Assembly: GCA_025463965.1 (NCBI GenBank)
Contig: JAODBN010000023.1
Location: forward strand, 1-8,932
Length of the DNA stretch: 8,932 nt
Source: Acidimicrobiaceae bacterium
Lineage (GTDB): Bacteria; Actinomycetota; Acidimicrobiia; Acidimicrobiales; Bog-793
Reading direction: 5' to 3'
Shown here: piece after piece, positions 1 through 6,226 of the stretch
Numbering within the stretch: the stretch's first letter is position 1
Layout: the number at the start of each line of letters is the position of its first letter
The notes under the pieces: model-generated
Told to the model about the DNA's origin: nothing
The model's input: the letters and a program-made list of their open reading frames with translations, nothing else
The model's database searches: none
Position numbers and translations under genes: made by a program

Positions 1-46
1 CCGCCAGGAACAGCCAGAAGGCGACGAAGTAGGCGTAGTCCTTCAT
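1..46 (-). CDS. mrpC: MrpC/NuoK-like antiporter subunit, N-terminal fragment
   Basis: Only the first 15 codons lie in the window. They read MKDYAYFVAFWLFLA, a hydrophobic start typical of an inner-membrane protein. The ATG (44-46) overlaps the TGA of the upstream MrpB-type gene (43-45) as ATGA, so the two are translationally coupled. In Mrp and Mbh-type antiporter operons the gene after mrpB is mrpC (mbhG), a small three-helix subunit homologous to NuoK of complex I. The assignment therefore rests on gene order plus the hydrophobic start, not on a recognisable domain. The rest of the gene, and presumably the large MrpD/MrpA-type subunits, lie beyond the left edge. Confidence 0.65.
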   Translation of the reverse strand, partial: MKDYAYFVAFWLFLA

Positions 47-804
47 CGGCCTTCTTCCTCGGGCTCGGCCTGTCCCTCCGGGCGCACCTGGATGGCTTGT
101 GCGAGGAACTTCGAGAGCAGCACGGCAACTCCCGAGGCGACTTCGATGCCGACCGCGCCGCTCAAGATGGGGACCGTGCCGGCCGAGAACAGATCACCCA
201 GGTGACCGAGCGGCAGCAGGTTGACGAGAAACGAGCCGCCTGCGAGCGCCGCGGAGATCCCGAGGCAGGCAAAGGCGCCGGCTCCGAGCGCCTCGCCCCA
301 CTCGAATAGGGAGAGCGGCCGAAGGCGCTCGAGCGCGTCGTAGCTGGCCGACACGTACAGCAGATGCAGCCCCGTCCCGAACACCACGCCCCCTTGGAAC
401 CCGCCCCCCGGGGTGAGAGCGCCGTGCGCCATGACGTCGAGTCCGATGATGGCGGTGACCGGCAAGAGGACGTAGCCGACAAAGCGCGTGGCGTCGAGTG
501 TGCGCACGTGGCCGAGCGGCCGGCGCTCCGTCTCGTCCTTGGTCGGGCGCAGCAGGACGGCCACTGCGAGGACGCTCGCGAGCAGGATCGTCTCCTCACC
601 GAGGGTGTCGAGGCCGCGTAGGTCGAAGTTGATGCTCGTCACCACGTTGGCGGTCTGGTGCGCCACTGCGGCGGGGATGGACTGGTCGCGGTACGGGTGG
701 CGGCGGCCGCCGAAGCCTGGAAGGTCGATTGCCGCGAGGACGAGCAGGATCCCGAGGCAGGCGCCAGCCACGAGGAAGAGCGTCGTGCGGGCCTGCCGGC
801 TCAC
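43..804 (-). CDS. mrpB: Fused MbhE-like + MrpB subunit of cation/proton antiporter
   Basis: This 253-aa membrane protein appears to carry two modules. Residues 1-88 begin with a membrane segment (about 7-27), then a NINF-like stretch (NVVTSINFDLRGLDTLGEE, 53-71) and a second helix to about residue 86. This matches the MbhE unit, which forms the extreme C-terminus of MrpA in classical Mrp systems. Residues 104-240 are a complete MrpB (MnhB) domain with the hallmark HGALTPGGGFQGG at 127-139 and four predicted helices. The C-terminus is acidic and probably cytoplasmic. Ordinary MrpB is about 140 aa, so the length supports a fusion. The protein would sit in the inner membrane as part of the ion-translocating complex. 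The start overlaps the preceding gene's TGA by four bases, and its own stop overlaps the mrpC start in the same way. Family assignment is firm; the fusion boundary is approximate and the transported cation cannot be read from sequence. Confidence 0.9.
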   Translation of the reverse strand: MSRQARTTLFLVAGACLGILLVLAAIDLPGFGGRRHPYRDQSIPAAVAHQTANVVTSINFDLRGLDTLGEETILLASVLAVAVLLRPTKDETERRPLGHVRTLDATRFVGYVLLPVTAIIGLDVMAHGALTPGGGFQGGVVFGTGLHLLYVSASYDALERLRPLSLFEWGEALGAGAFACLGISAALAGGSFLVNLLPLGHLGDLFSAGTVPILSGAVGIEVASGVAVLLSKFLAQAIQVRPEGQAEPEEEGR

Positions 805-1046
805 TTCTGGTGGCTCCCAGTCTGGATCTTGCGCACGGCGAGCATGACGATCAGCGGCACGATCGCGGTGCCCACGCCGATCTGGCTGAGCGCGACGTCG
901 GGCGCCTGAAGGGCGAAGAACAAGAGGGCGAGCGTGAGCCCGTAGGCCGAGAGGGTGACGGCCTGGCGCGAGGGGTCAGAGCTGAGGGTGACCGCCGCAC
1001 CGACCAGCCCGACGAGGGTCAGACAGACCGCGACGATCGCCGTCAT
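801..1046 (-). CDS. MbhD/DUF4040-type antiporter subunit (MrpA C-terminal-like)
   Basis: An 81-aa hydrophobic protein with three predicted helices (about 3-20, 29-46 and 51-70). The signature AYGLTLALLFFALQAPDVAL followed by the SQIGVGTAIVPLIVML stretch matches the MbhD/DUF4040 family, which is the segment of MrpA after its proton-channel core. In classical Mrp operons this segment is part of a large MrpA. Here it is a separate gene, as in archaeal Mbh clusters. It would be an integral inner-membrane subunit at the junction between the MrpA/D-type channel and the small subunits. Its ATG (1044-1046) overlaps the TGA of mrpG (1043-1045), and its TGA overlaps the start of the MrpB fusion. The conserved acidic residue in APD is typical of the family. 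Confidence 0.85.
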   Translation of the reverse strand: MTAIVAVCLTLVGLVGAAVTLSSDPSRQAVTLSAYGLTLALLFFALQAPDVALSQIGVGTAIVPLIVMLAVRKIQTGSHQK

Positions 1047-1348
1047 CGGCGGGGGTCTGATGCCACCCGGCCCTCGTTCTGGGCCCGAAGCCTCCCGGTG
1101 GCCGCGGCGATGACCGGACCACAGAAGGCGAGCACGACCACGATGAAAACAATCTGCAAGGTGGTGAGCGACAGACCGTTCTGCACGGCAAGGCCGATCC
1201 CGAGGACGGGACCGGCAACGCTCGTGAGCGGCGACAGGAAGTGGATCCGGTCGTACAGCCTGGCACCGGTGGTGCAGGCGCCGAGGCAGGAGGCCACGGT
1301 GACGGCGACCGCCAGGGCGACAAGCGCAAGGGCGAGGTCAGCCCTCAT
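1043..1348 (-). CDS. mrpG: Monovalent cation/proton antiporter subunit G
   Basis: A 101-aa protein with three hydrophobic helices (about 4-24, 41-58 and 62-84), matching the MrpG/MnhG/PhaG family in size and topology. The recognisable part is the GPVLGIGLAVQNGLSLTTLQ stretch and the following helix with its conserved Pro in FCGPVIAAATGRL. The frame is open 16 codons further upstream, but I chose the ATG at 1346-1348. It starts directly at the first helix, overlaps the mrpF stop by 11 bases, and the longer version would add a non-hydrophobic leader unlike the family. The C-terminal 15 residues are charged and probably cytoplasmic. It is a small accessory subunit of the antiporter complex, coupled to its neighbours on both sides. 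Confidence 0.85.
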   Translation of the reverse strand: MRADLALALVALAVAVTVASCLGACTTGARLYDRIHFLSPLTSVAGPVLGIGLAVQNGLSLTTLQIVFIVVVLAFCGPVIAAATGRLRAQNEGRVASDPRR

Positions 1349-1601
1349 CGACGGGACCTTCGCGGAGCAGGCGGGTGAACACCAGGGTCCCGGCAAAGGC
1401 GAGGGGCACGAGGACGAGCGGGACGACGAGCTCGTAGGCGTTGCCGAGCTGGCTCAAGATGAGAAACGCGAACACGAGCACGGAGGTCACGAGCTCGACG
1501 CCGACGAGCCGGGCGATCGGCTCCCCCCGGCACGCGAGCGCGAGGGCCGGGGCCAGGCCCCCCACCAGCAGGACCAAGAGGCACACTTGCTCTCCCGTCA
1601 T
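1338..1601 (-). CDS. mrpF: Monovalent cation/proton antiporter subunit F
   Basis: An 87-aa three-helix protein. The motif RLVGVELVTSVLVFAFLILS (31-50) matches the MrpF/MnhF family, whose second helix usually holds an acidic residue (here E36). Helices lie at about 6-24, 33-50 and 55-76. The ATG at 1599-1601 overlaps the TGA of mrpE (1598-1600) as ATGA, which fixes the start. The frame is open for hundreds of bases upstream, but that extension lacks hydrophobic character and lies over mrpE and the polymerase gene, so it is rejected. The role is as a structural and ion-path subunit of the inner-membrane antiporter. Confidence 0.88.
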   Translation of the reverse strand: MTGEQVCLLVLLVGGLAPALALACRGEPIARLVGVELVTSVLVFAFLILSQLGNAYELVVPLVLVPLAFAGTLVFTRLLREGPVDEG

Positions 1602-2143
1602 GATGCGACGTGGTCCTCGAGGCGCGGCCCACGGCGGGCGAGCCGGTGGAGAAGAACGGTCCCGTCGCTTGCGTCGATGTCCAGGACGTAGCTGCCCGGC
1701 GGAAACGAGATCGCGAGCACGGTCGCGGCACGCCGTGCCGCAGAGCGCGGCGCCAAGCCCGCGGCGTCCACCCGGAAGGTGCTGAACTCGCCCTCCCGGT
1801 TGCGGGCCCGCAACGGCGACACGAGCACCTGCACAGTGTCGCTCGCGACCACGAACGGCAGCCGCCATAAGGGCCGCAAGAAGCCCGGGTCGAGCGGCCA
1901 CGATCCCCCGATCGCCCACCGACCGCCCGCCGCGAGCGCGCCGCAGGCGAGCGCACACGGGGCTGCCACCACGATGTCCTGGTTGTCGATGGTGGACAGG
2001 GTGAGCATCCAGATGCCGAAGGCGACGCCGGCGAACACGAGGCCCTCGATCACCCGCCACAGCGGGTCCGGGAGGCGGAGAGGCCGTGGCTTGTCGGCCC
2101 GGGCTCGGGCCGATGCCGCAGGCTCGCGTCCACGTGGTGGCAC
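1598..2143 (-). CDS. mrpE: Monovalent cation/proton antiporter subunit E
   Basis: Likely the first gene of the antiporter operon, 181 aa if the GTG at 2141-2143 is used. After a basic N-terminal tail (1-30), hydrophobic segments follow at about 31-50, 57-73 and 94-110. Then comes a soluble C-terminal part ending in SFPPGSYVLDIDASDGTVLL (147-166), which matches the family's conserved C-terminal core (PGT-VVDVD...LLVH). The length fits MrpE (about 160-180 aa). The start is uncertain: no clear Shine-Dalgarno precedes either the GTG at 2143 or the GTG at 2053, which would begin right at the first helix (151 aa). The gene begins 29 bases after the stop of the polymerase gene upstream on the same strand, so read-through from that gene is possible. 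No separate promoter is evident. Confidence 0.8.
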   Translation of the reverse strand: MPPRGREPAASARARADKPRPLRLPDPLWRVIEGLVFAGVAFGIWMLTLSTIDNQDIVVAAPCALACGALAAGGRWAIGGSWPLDPGFLRPLWRLPFVVASDTVQVLVSPLRARNREGEFSTFRVDAAGLAPRSAARRAATVLAISFPPGSYVLDIDASDGTVLLHRLARRGPRLEDHVAS

Positions 2144-2172
2144 GCCCGGCGGATTGCCGGATGGCTGGCCGA

Positions 2173-3216
2173 CTAAACCTCGGGCGGAGGTTGAACCTTG
2201 CGAGGAGCCCGTCCACTCCCTCGACCCGGTGAGCGCAGCGGCTCTCCCGGAGCCTTGGCGTAGAAGGGGGGAAGCGGCGCTTCGCCGAGGCCCGCCGCCG
2301 CTTGGCGGTCCGACAGCTCGAGCAGACCGGAGAGGTCGCCACCCGCGCCTTCGGGGGCGATCCCGAGATCGCCAAGACGCCGGTAGCGATCGGGCACCGT
2401 CTCGATCGTGAGGTCGGCGGGATCGACATCGGGAACCTCGTCCCAAGTCAACGGTGCAGAGACGCGCCCTTCGGGGTTGGCGCGAACCGAGTAGGCGGAG
2501 GCGACCGTTCGATCGCGAGCGTTCTGGTTGTAGTCGACGAACACCCGCTCGCCTCGGTCCTGCTTCCACCACGCCGAGGTGGCCACACCCGGCAGGCGCG
2601 CCTCGAGCTCGCGAGCGAGCGCCAACGCTGACCGGCGCACCTCGCCAAAGCCCCACCGGGGCTCGATCGGCACCACGATGTGCAGCCCGCGCGAGCCCGA
2701 GGTCTTCGGGAGGCCCGTCAGCCCGTTCTCCTCGAGCACCTCGCGCGCGGCGAGGGCAGTGACCCGTACCGCGTCGAAGGAGACTCCGGGCTGGGGGTCG
2801 AGGTCGACCCGCAGCTCGTCGGGATGATCGACGTCCCCTCGCCGGACCGGCCACGGGTTGAGGTCCAGACAGCCGAGGTTCACGGCCCAGATCAGGTGGG
2901 CGACGTCGACGGGGCAGAGCTCCTCGGCGTGCTCGCCGCTCGGAAAGGACACGACGACTGTCTCGAGCCAATCGGGGCGCGACGCGGGGACGCGCTTTTG
3001 GAAGAAAAAGCTGCCTTCGGCGCCGTCGGGGTAGCGCTTGAGCACCGTCGGACGCTCGAAGACCCCTCGGAGGGCCCCCTCGCCGACGGCGCAGTAGTAG
3101 TTGGCGAGGTCGAGCTTGGTCTCGCCCCGGGCGGAGAAGAAGACCTTGTCCGGGTTCGAGATGCTTACCTGTCGCCCGGCGACCTCGATCGTCGCCGGAG
3201 GAGTGCGCGTTCCCAT
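2173..3216 (-). CDS. Stand-alone primase-polymerase of Prim-PolC / LigD-polymerase family
   Basis: A 347-aa archaeo-eukaryotic primase superfamily polymerase that adds dNTPs or rNTPs to fill short gaps during DNA repair. The catalytic motifs are intact: RVDLDPQPG with the metal ligands D138 and D140, SGSRGLHI (173-180, H179), and VFVDYNQN with the third aspartate D228. The N-terminal block TKLDLANYY...GALRGV...LKR (33-61) and FFQKR...RPDW (71-83) resembles, from memory, the mycobacterial Rv3730c/Prim-PolC type. There is no ligase or phosphoesterase domain attached, so this is not a full LigD. The ATG at 3214-3216 is chosen because AAGGAG lies four bases upstream; a GTG ten codons earlier has no such site. 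Residues beyond about 300 look poorly structured (rich in P, G, R). The gene is divergent from the PHP gene across 53 bases. The ligC gene nearby supports a base-excision-repair role. A LigD-like end-joining role is the alternative, but no Ku gene is in the window. Confidence 0.88.
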   Translation of the reverse strand: MGTRTPPATIEVAGRQVSISNPDKVFFSARGETKLDLANYYCAVGEGALRGVFERPTVLKRYPDGAEGSFFFQKRVPASRPDWLETVVVSFPSGEHAEELCPVDVAHLIWAVNLGCLDLNPWPVRRGDVDHPDELRVDLDPQPGVSFDAVRVTALAAREVLEENGLTGLPKTSGSRGLHIVVPIEPRWGFGEVRRSALALARELEARLPGVATSAWWKQDRGERVFVDYNQNARDRTVASAYSVRANPEGRVSAPLTWDEVPDVDPADLTIETVPDRYRRLGDLGIAPEGAGGDLSGLLELSDRQAAAGLGEAPLPPFYAKAPGEPLRSPGRGSGRAPRKVQPPPEV

Positions 3217-3256
3217 GGTGCTCCTTCCCTCGTCTCGTGCCGTCACGTCTCTCCAG

Positions 3257-3270
3257 TAGTTTCACCGAGA
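3257..3270 (+). promoter_or_regulatory. Putative -10 box for leaderless PHP-gene transcript
   Basis: TAGTTT at 3257-3262 fits the actinobacterial -10 pattern TANNNT and ends seven bases before the ATG at 3270. No Shine-Dalgarno-like sequence precedes that ATG. Together this suggests that transcription begins at or next to the ATG, giving a leaderless mRNA. No convincing -35 hexamer is seen at 16-19 bases upstream. Confidence 0.45.
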
Positions 3271-4280
3271 TGGAGCCCACCGAGGCGCTCTCTCGCATCG
3301 CCTATCTGTTGGAGACGGCCGCGGCGCCGACCTATCGGGTGCGCGCCTTCCGCCGCGCCGCAGCAACGGTGGCGGCTACCGAGCCGGGCGAGCTCTCCCG
3401 GCGCGACGCTACGGGCCGGCTGCAGGACCTCGAGGGGGTGGGCGAGGTGACCGCCCGAGTGGTCCACGAGGCGCTCGAGGGCGTGGTGCCCGCCTACCTC
3501 GTGGCCCTAGAAGACGAGCGCCCGGCCACGCCGACCGGAGCGGCGGGCGAGCTTCTAGCGGCGCTTCGTGGCGACTGCCATCTGCACTCTGACTGGTCGG
3601 ACGGGGGGAGTCCGATCGAGGAGATGGCGCGCGCCGCAGCCGAGCTCGGGCACGAGTACGCCGTTCTCACCGACCACAGTCCCCGACTGACCATCGCCCA
3701 TGGCCTTAGCCCGGATCGACTGCGCCAACAGCTCGAGGTCGTCGCCGAGGTGAACGAGCGGCTCTCGCCCTTCCGCTTGCTGTGCGGCATCGAGGTGGAC
3801 ATCTTGGAGGACGGCTCCTTGGACCAAGAAGACGAGCTGCTCGGCGCGCTGGACCTCGTTGTAGCGAGCGTGCACTCAAAGCTGCGGGCCGAGGCGCCAG
3901 CCATGACGCGCCGGATGGTGGCCGCCGTGCGGAACCCGCACGTCGACGTGCTCGGTCATTGCACCGGGCGCTTGATCAGCGGCAAGGGCAGACCGCCTTC
4001 ACAGTTCGATGCTCACGCCGTGTTCTCGGCGTGCGCCGAGTCCGGGACTGCCGTCGAGATCAACTGCCGACCCGAGCGCCAAGACCCGCCCGACGAGCTG
4101 CTCGCGCTCGCTCTCGCACAAGGCTGCCAGTTCAGCATCGACACCGACGCACACGCCCCGGGTCAGCTCGAGTGGCAGATGCTCGGGTGCGTGCGGGCGG
4201 CGGTCGCGGGGGTACGGCCCGAGCAGGTGATCAACACCTGGCTGCTCGAGCGACTCCTCAGCTGGACGGCGGAGGGTTGA
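3270..4280 (+). CDS. PHP-family phosphoesterase with PolX-like N-terminal domain
   Basis: A 336-aa protein. Residues 1-80 resemble the N-terminal domain of family X DNA polymerases: a helical segment (ALSRIAYLLE, RVRAFRRAAATVAA) and a helix-hairpin-helix motif LEGVGEVTARVVHEAL (54-69), which in that family binds gapped DNA. Residues 101-330 form a PHP domain with all expected metal ligands: H104, H106 and D111 (CHLHSDWSDG), H136 (TDHS), E175 (GIEVDI), H202 (ASVHS), H230 (LGHCTGR), D293 and H295 (DTDAH). PHP domains of bacterial PolX act as 3'-5' exonucleases or AP endonucleases. The nucleotidyltransferase core of PolX is absent, so this protein cannot be a polymerase. The ATG at 3270 is preferred over an in-frame GTG at 3237 because the family-like sequence begins there and a -10 box sits just ahead. 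It lies between Prim-PolC and LigC. A DNA end- or AP-site-processing role is inferred; a histidinol-phosphatase-like small-molecule activity is the main alternative. Confidence 0.85.
   Translation: MEPTEALSRIAYLLETAAAPTYRVRAFRRAAATVAATEPGELSRRDATGRLQDLEGVGEVTARVVHEALEGVVPAYLVALEDERPATPTGAAGELLAALRGDCHLHSDWSDGGSPIEEMARAAAELGHEYAVLTDHSPRLTIAHGLSPDRLRQQLEVVAEVNERLSPFRLLCGIEVDILEDGSLDQEDELLGALDLVVASVHSKLRAEAPAMTRRMVAAVRNPHVDVLGHCTGRLISGKGRPPSQFDAHAVFSACAESGTAVEINCRPERQDPPDELLALALAQGCQFSIDTDAHAPGQLEWQMLGCVRAAVAGVRPEQVINTWLLERLLSWTAEG
4258..4280. other. 23-bp tail-to-tail coding overlap of PHP gene and ligC
   Basis: The PHP gene's TGA is at 4278-4280 on the plus strand and the ligC TGA reads from 4260 to 4258 on the minus strand. 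The last seven or so codons of each gene are thus complementary. There is no room for an intergenic terminator, so each transcript must extend antisense into the other gene or end inside it. Confidence 0.9.
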
Positions 4281-5328
4281 ACAGCAAGTCGAGCTCGGCC
4301 GGACGCACCTCTTCGAGCTGCGCATAGGTGCAGGACGGCGGGTCGCGGTCGTCGCGAAAGCGGCGAAAGGTGGTGGCGTGGCGGAAGCGGTCCCCTTGGA
4401 GATGGTCGTAGGCGACCTCGCAGACCTTTTCGGGCCGCAACGGGACGAAGCTGAGATCGCGGCCCGCGTTCCACCGGGTCTGGCCGCCCGGCCGGCGCCC
4501 TTCCGCTGAGCCCGCCGGCCCGATCCAGGGGTGCTCCTCGCCGGGTCCCACGACGAGGCCCTCCAGCTCGTCGGCGAGCTCCAGACGGCGCGCCCGAGTG
4601 AAGGAGGCAGCCACCCCGACGTGGTGCAGGGTGCCCGCGTCGTCGTAGAGGCCGAGCAGCAGCGAAGCGACCGCCGGGCCGTCACCTTGTCGGCGCAGCC
4701 CGCCGACGACGCAGTCGGCTGTTCGCTCGTGCTTGAGCTTGGCCATCACCCGCTCGCCAGGGCGGTAGGGGAGCTCGGGTCGTTTGGCGAGCACCCCGTC
4801 CAGTCCTCCACCCTCAAAGCGGGTGAACCACTCCCGCGCGAGCTCGGGATCCTCGGTCGCTGGGGTCAAGCGGATCGCGCCGCTCGTGTGCTCGAGGACC
4901 TTCTCGAGGCGTGCCCGGCGGGCCGAGAACGGTTCGCTCATGACGTCGTCCTCGTCGAGCGCCAAGAGGTCGAACGCGACCAGCGAGGCGGGGTGGCTGC
5001 GCGAGAGCTGCTCGACGCGCGACGCGGCGGGATGGATCCGCTCGAGGAGCGCCTCGAACTCGAGACCTTGCGGCCCGACGATGACGATCTCGCCGTCCAG
5101 CACCACGCGATCGGGGAGCGTGGAGCGCAGCGGCTCGATCAGCTCGGGGAAGTAACGGGTGAGGGGACGCTCGTTGCGGCTGGTGAGCACCACCTCGTCA
5201 CCGTCTCGGAAGACGATCGTGCGAAAGCCGTCCCATTTCGGCTCGTAGAGGAGACCCTCGCCGAGGGGCAGATCGTGCACGGGCGACGCGAGCATCGGCG
5301 CCACCGGTGGCATCACGGGGAGTCGCAC
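4258..5328 (-). CDS. ligC: ATP-dependent DNA ligase, LigC type
   Basis: A 356-aa stand-alone ATP-dependent DNA ligase. The adenylation domain (about 8-200) has motif I EPKWDGFR with the nucleophile K31, SRNE (50-53), VLDGE (76-80), AFDLLAL (118-124), EGGGLDGVLAKR (172-183) and motif V VMAKLKH (194-200; K197, K199). The OB-fold follows, from about 201 to 325. The layout and many local strings (LPVMPPVAPMLA at the start; DLSFVPLRPEKV and YDHLQGDRFRH near the end) match what I recall of M. tuberculosis LigC (Rv3731). No polymerase or phosphoesterase domain is fused. The GTG at 5326-5328 is chosen because GGGAGG lies eight bases upstream and the LPVMPP start matches LigC; the ATG at 5313 is too far from that site. 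The gene begins 28 bases after the aldo/keto reductase stop on the same strand, so both probably share a transcript. Its 3' end overlaps the convergent PHP gene by 23 bases. It seals nicks, most likely in base excision repair. Confidence 0.93.
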   Translation of the reverse strand: MRLPVMPPVAPMLASPVHDLPLGEGLLYEPKWDGFRTIVFRDGDEVVLTSRNERPLTRYFPELIEPLRSTLPDRVVLDGEIVIVGPQGLEFEALLERIHPAASRVEQLSRSHPASLVAFDLLALDEDDVMSEPFSARRARLEKVLEHTSGAIRLTPATEDPELAREWFTRFEGGGLDGVLAKRPELPYRPGERVMAKLKHERTADCVVGGLRRQGDGPAVASLLLGLYDDAGTLHHVGVAASFTRARRLELADELEGLVVGPGEEHPWIGPAGSAEGRRPGGQTRWNAGRDLSFVPLRPEKVCEVAYDHLQGDRFRHATTFRRFRDDRDPPSCTYAQLEEVRPAELDLLFNPPPSS

Positions 5329-5356
5329 GGTTCGATCCTCCCGCCCGACGCGAGGC

Positions 5357-6226
5357 TCAGCCCTGGTCCGCGTCCAGCAGCGCCAGCTCCTCGGCAGTGA
5401 GGTCCAGCTCGACTGCTTTCGCACTGTCCTGTGCGGATGCGGGCCGACTCGCACCTGGGATCGGAATGACGTGGTCGCCCTTGGCGAGCATCCACGCCAG
5501 CACCACCTGGTGGGCCGAGACCCCGTGCTCCTCGGAGACGGTGACGAACGCGGGGTGCTCCTTTCGAAGCGCCTCGGCGTTTCCGATCCCACCGAAGGGG
5601 CTCCAGGGGAGGAAGGCCACCCCCATCTCCCCGGCATGGACGAGCTCGGACTCGCTCGAACGGAAGGCCGGCGAGAACTGGTTCTGGACGCTGACGAGGT
5701 TGCCGGACCCGAGGATCGACGCCGCGAGGTCCATCTGGGCGACGTTCGCGTTGGAGATGCCGACCATTCGCACCTTGCCGGCCTCGAGCAGCTCCTTCAG
5801 CGCCCCGATGGGCTCTTCGTAGGGCACGGTCGGGTCCGGGCGGTGGTACTGGTACAGGCCGATCGCCTCCACGCCCAGCCGCTCGAGGGAAGCGTCCGCG
5901 GCACGGCGCAGGTAGTCCGCGTGACCATTCACCGTCCAGCTGCCGTCTCCGGGACGTAGGTGGCCGCCTTTGGTCGCGACGAGGATGCTGTCGCGATCCC
6001 CTCCCCAGGCGGCGAGGGCCTTGGCCACGAGACGCTCGCCGTGGCCGGTGTCGTCACCGCCGATCGAGTACGCGTCGGCGGTGTCGATGAGGGTCATGCC
6101 CGCGTCGAGGGCGGCGTGGATGGTGGCGATCGAGCGGGCCTCGTCGGGCCGTCCCTCGATCGACATGGGCATCTCGCCGAGGCCGACCGCTCCTACCTCG
6201 ACCTTGCCGATCAAACGCTTGCGCAT
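5357..6226 (-). CDS. Aldo/keto reductase
   Basis: A 289-aa NADPH-dependent oxidoreductase of the aldo/keto reductase superfamily, a cytoplasmic (alpha/beta)8 barrel. The catalytic tetrad is complete: D48 and Y53 (LIDTADAY), K86 (VATKGG) and H128 (YQYHRPD). The later strands carry GISN (156-159), QNQFSP and PWSPFGG. The C-terminal IPIPGASRPASAQDSAKAV matches the cofactor-binding end of the family. The length is near the usual 280-340 aa. The ATG at 6224-6226 is preferred over the GTG directly before it, because GGAGGA lies seven bases upstream of the ATG. The substrate is not predictable; general carbonyl or aldehyde reduction is the safe call. It is followed after 28 bases by ligC on the same strand, so the two may be co-transcribed. 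A weak TANNNT box (TAGGGT, 6295-6290 on the minus strand) could serve as its promoter. Confidence 0.92.
   Translation of the reverse strand: MRKRLIGKVEVGAVGLGEMPMSIEGRPDEARSIATIHAALDAGMTLIDTADAYSIGGDDTGHGERLVAKALAAWGGDRDSILVATKGGHLRPGDGSWTVNGHADYLRRAADASLERLGVEAIGLYQYHRPDPTVPYEEPIGALKELLEAGKVRMVGISNANVAQMDLAASILGSGNLVSVQNQFSPAFRSSESELVHAGEMGVAFLPWSPFGGIGNAEALRKEHPAFVTVSEEHGVSAHQVVLAWMLAKGDHVIPIPGASRPASAQDSAKAVELDLTAEELALLDADQG

Noticed and set aside
729..1691. 320-codon plus-strand open frame opposite the antiporter genes
   Set aside because: Its product is charged and low in complexity, and it runs antisense to mrpF, mrpG, the MbhD-like gene and mrpB, which have clear family motifs. It is a by-product of high GC third positions.
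3270..4280. Full-length family X DNA polymerase
   Set aside because: Only the N-terminal and PHP parts are present; the nucleotidyltransferase core and its catalytic aspartates are missing.
2173..5328. A split LigD/Ku non-homologous end-joining locus
   Set aside because: The polymerase and ligase resemble the Prim-PolC and LigC types more than LigD domains, no LigD-type phosphoesterase domain is seen and no Ku gene is present in the window. Not fully excluded, but the less likely reading.
4531..5400. 289-codon plus-strand open frame opposite ligC
   Set aside because: It lies antisense to the ligase catalytic domain, and its composition (E, R, G, L, A) is typical of an antisense GC-rich frame.
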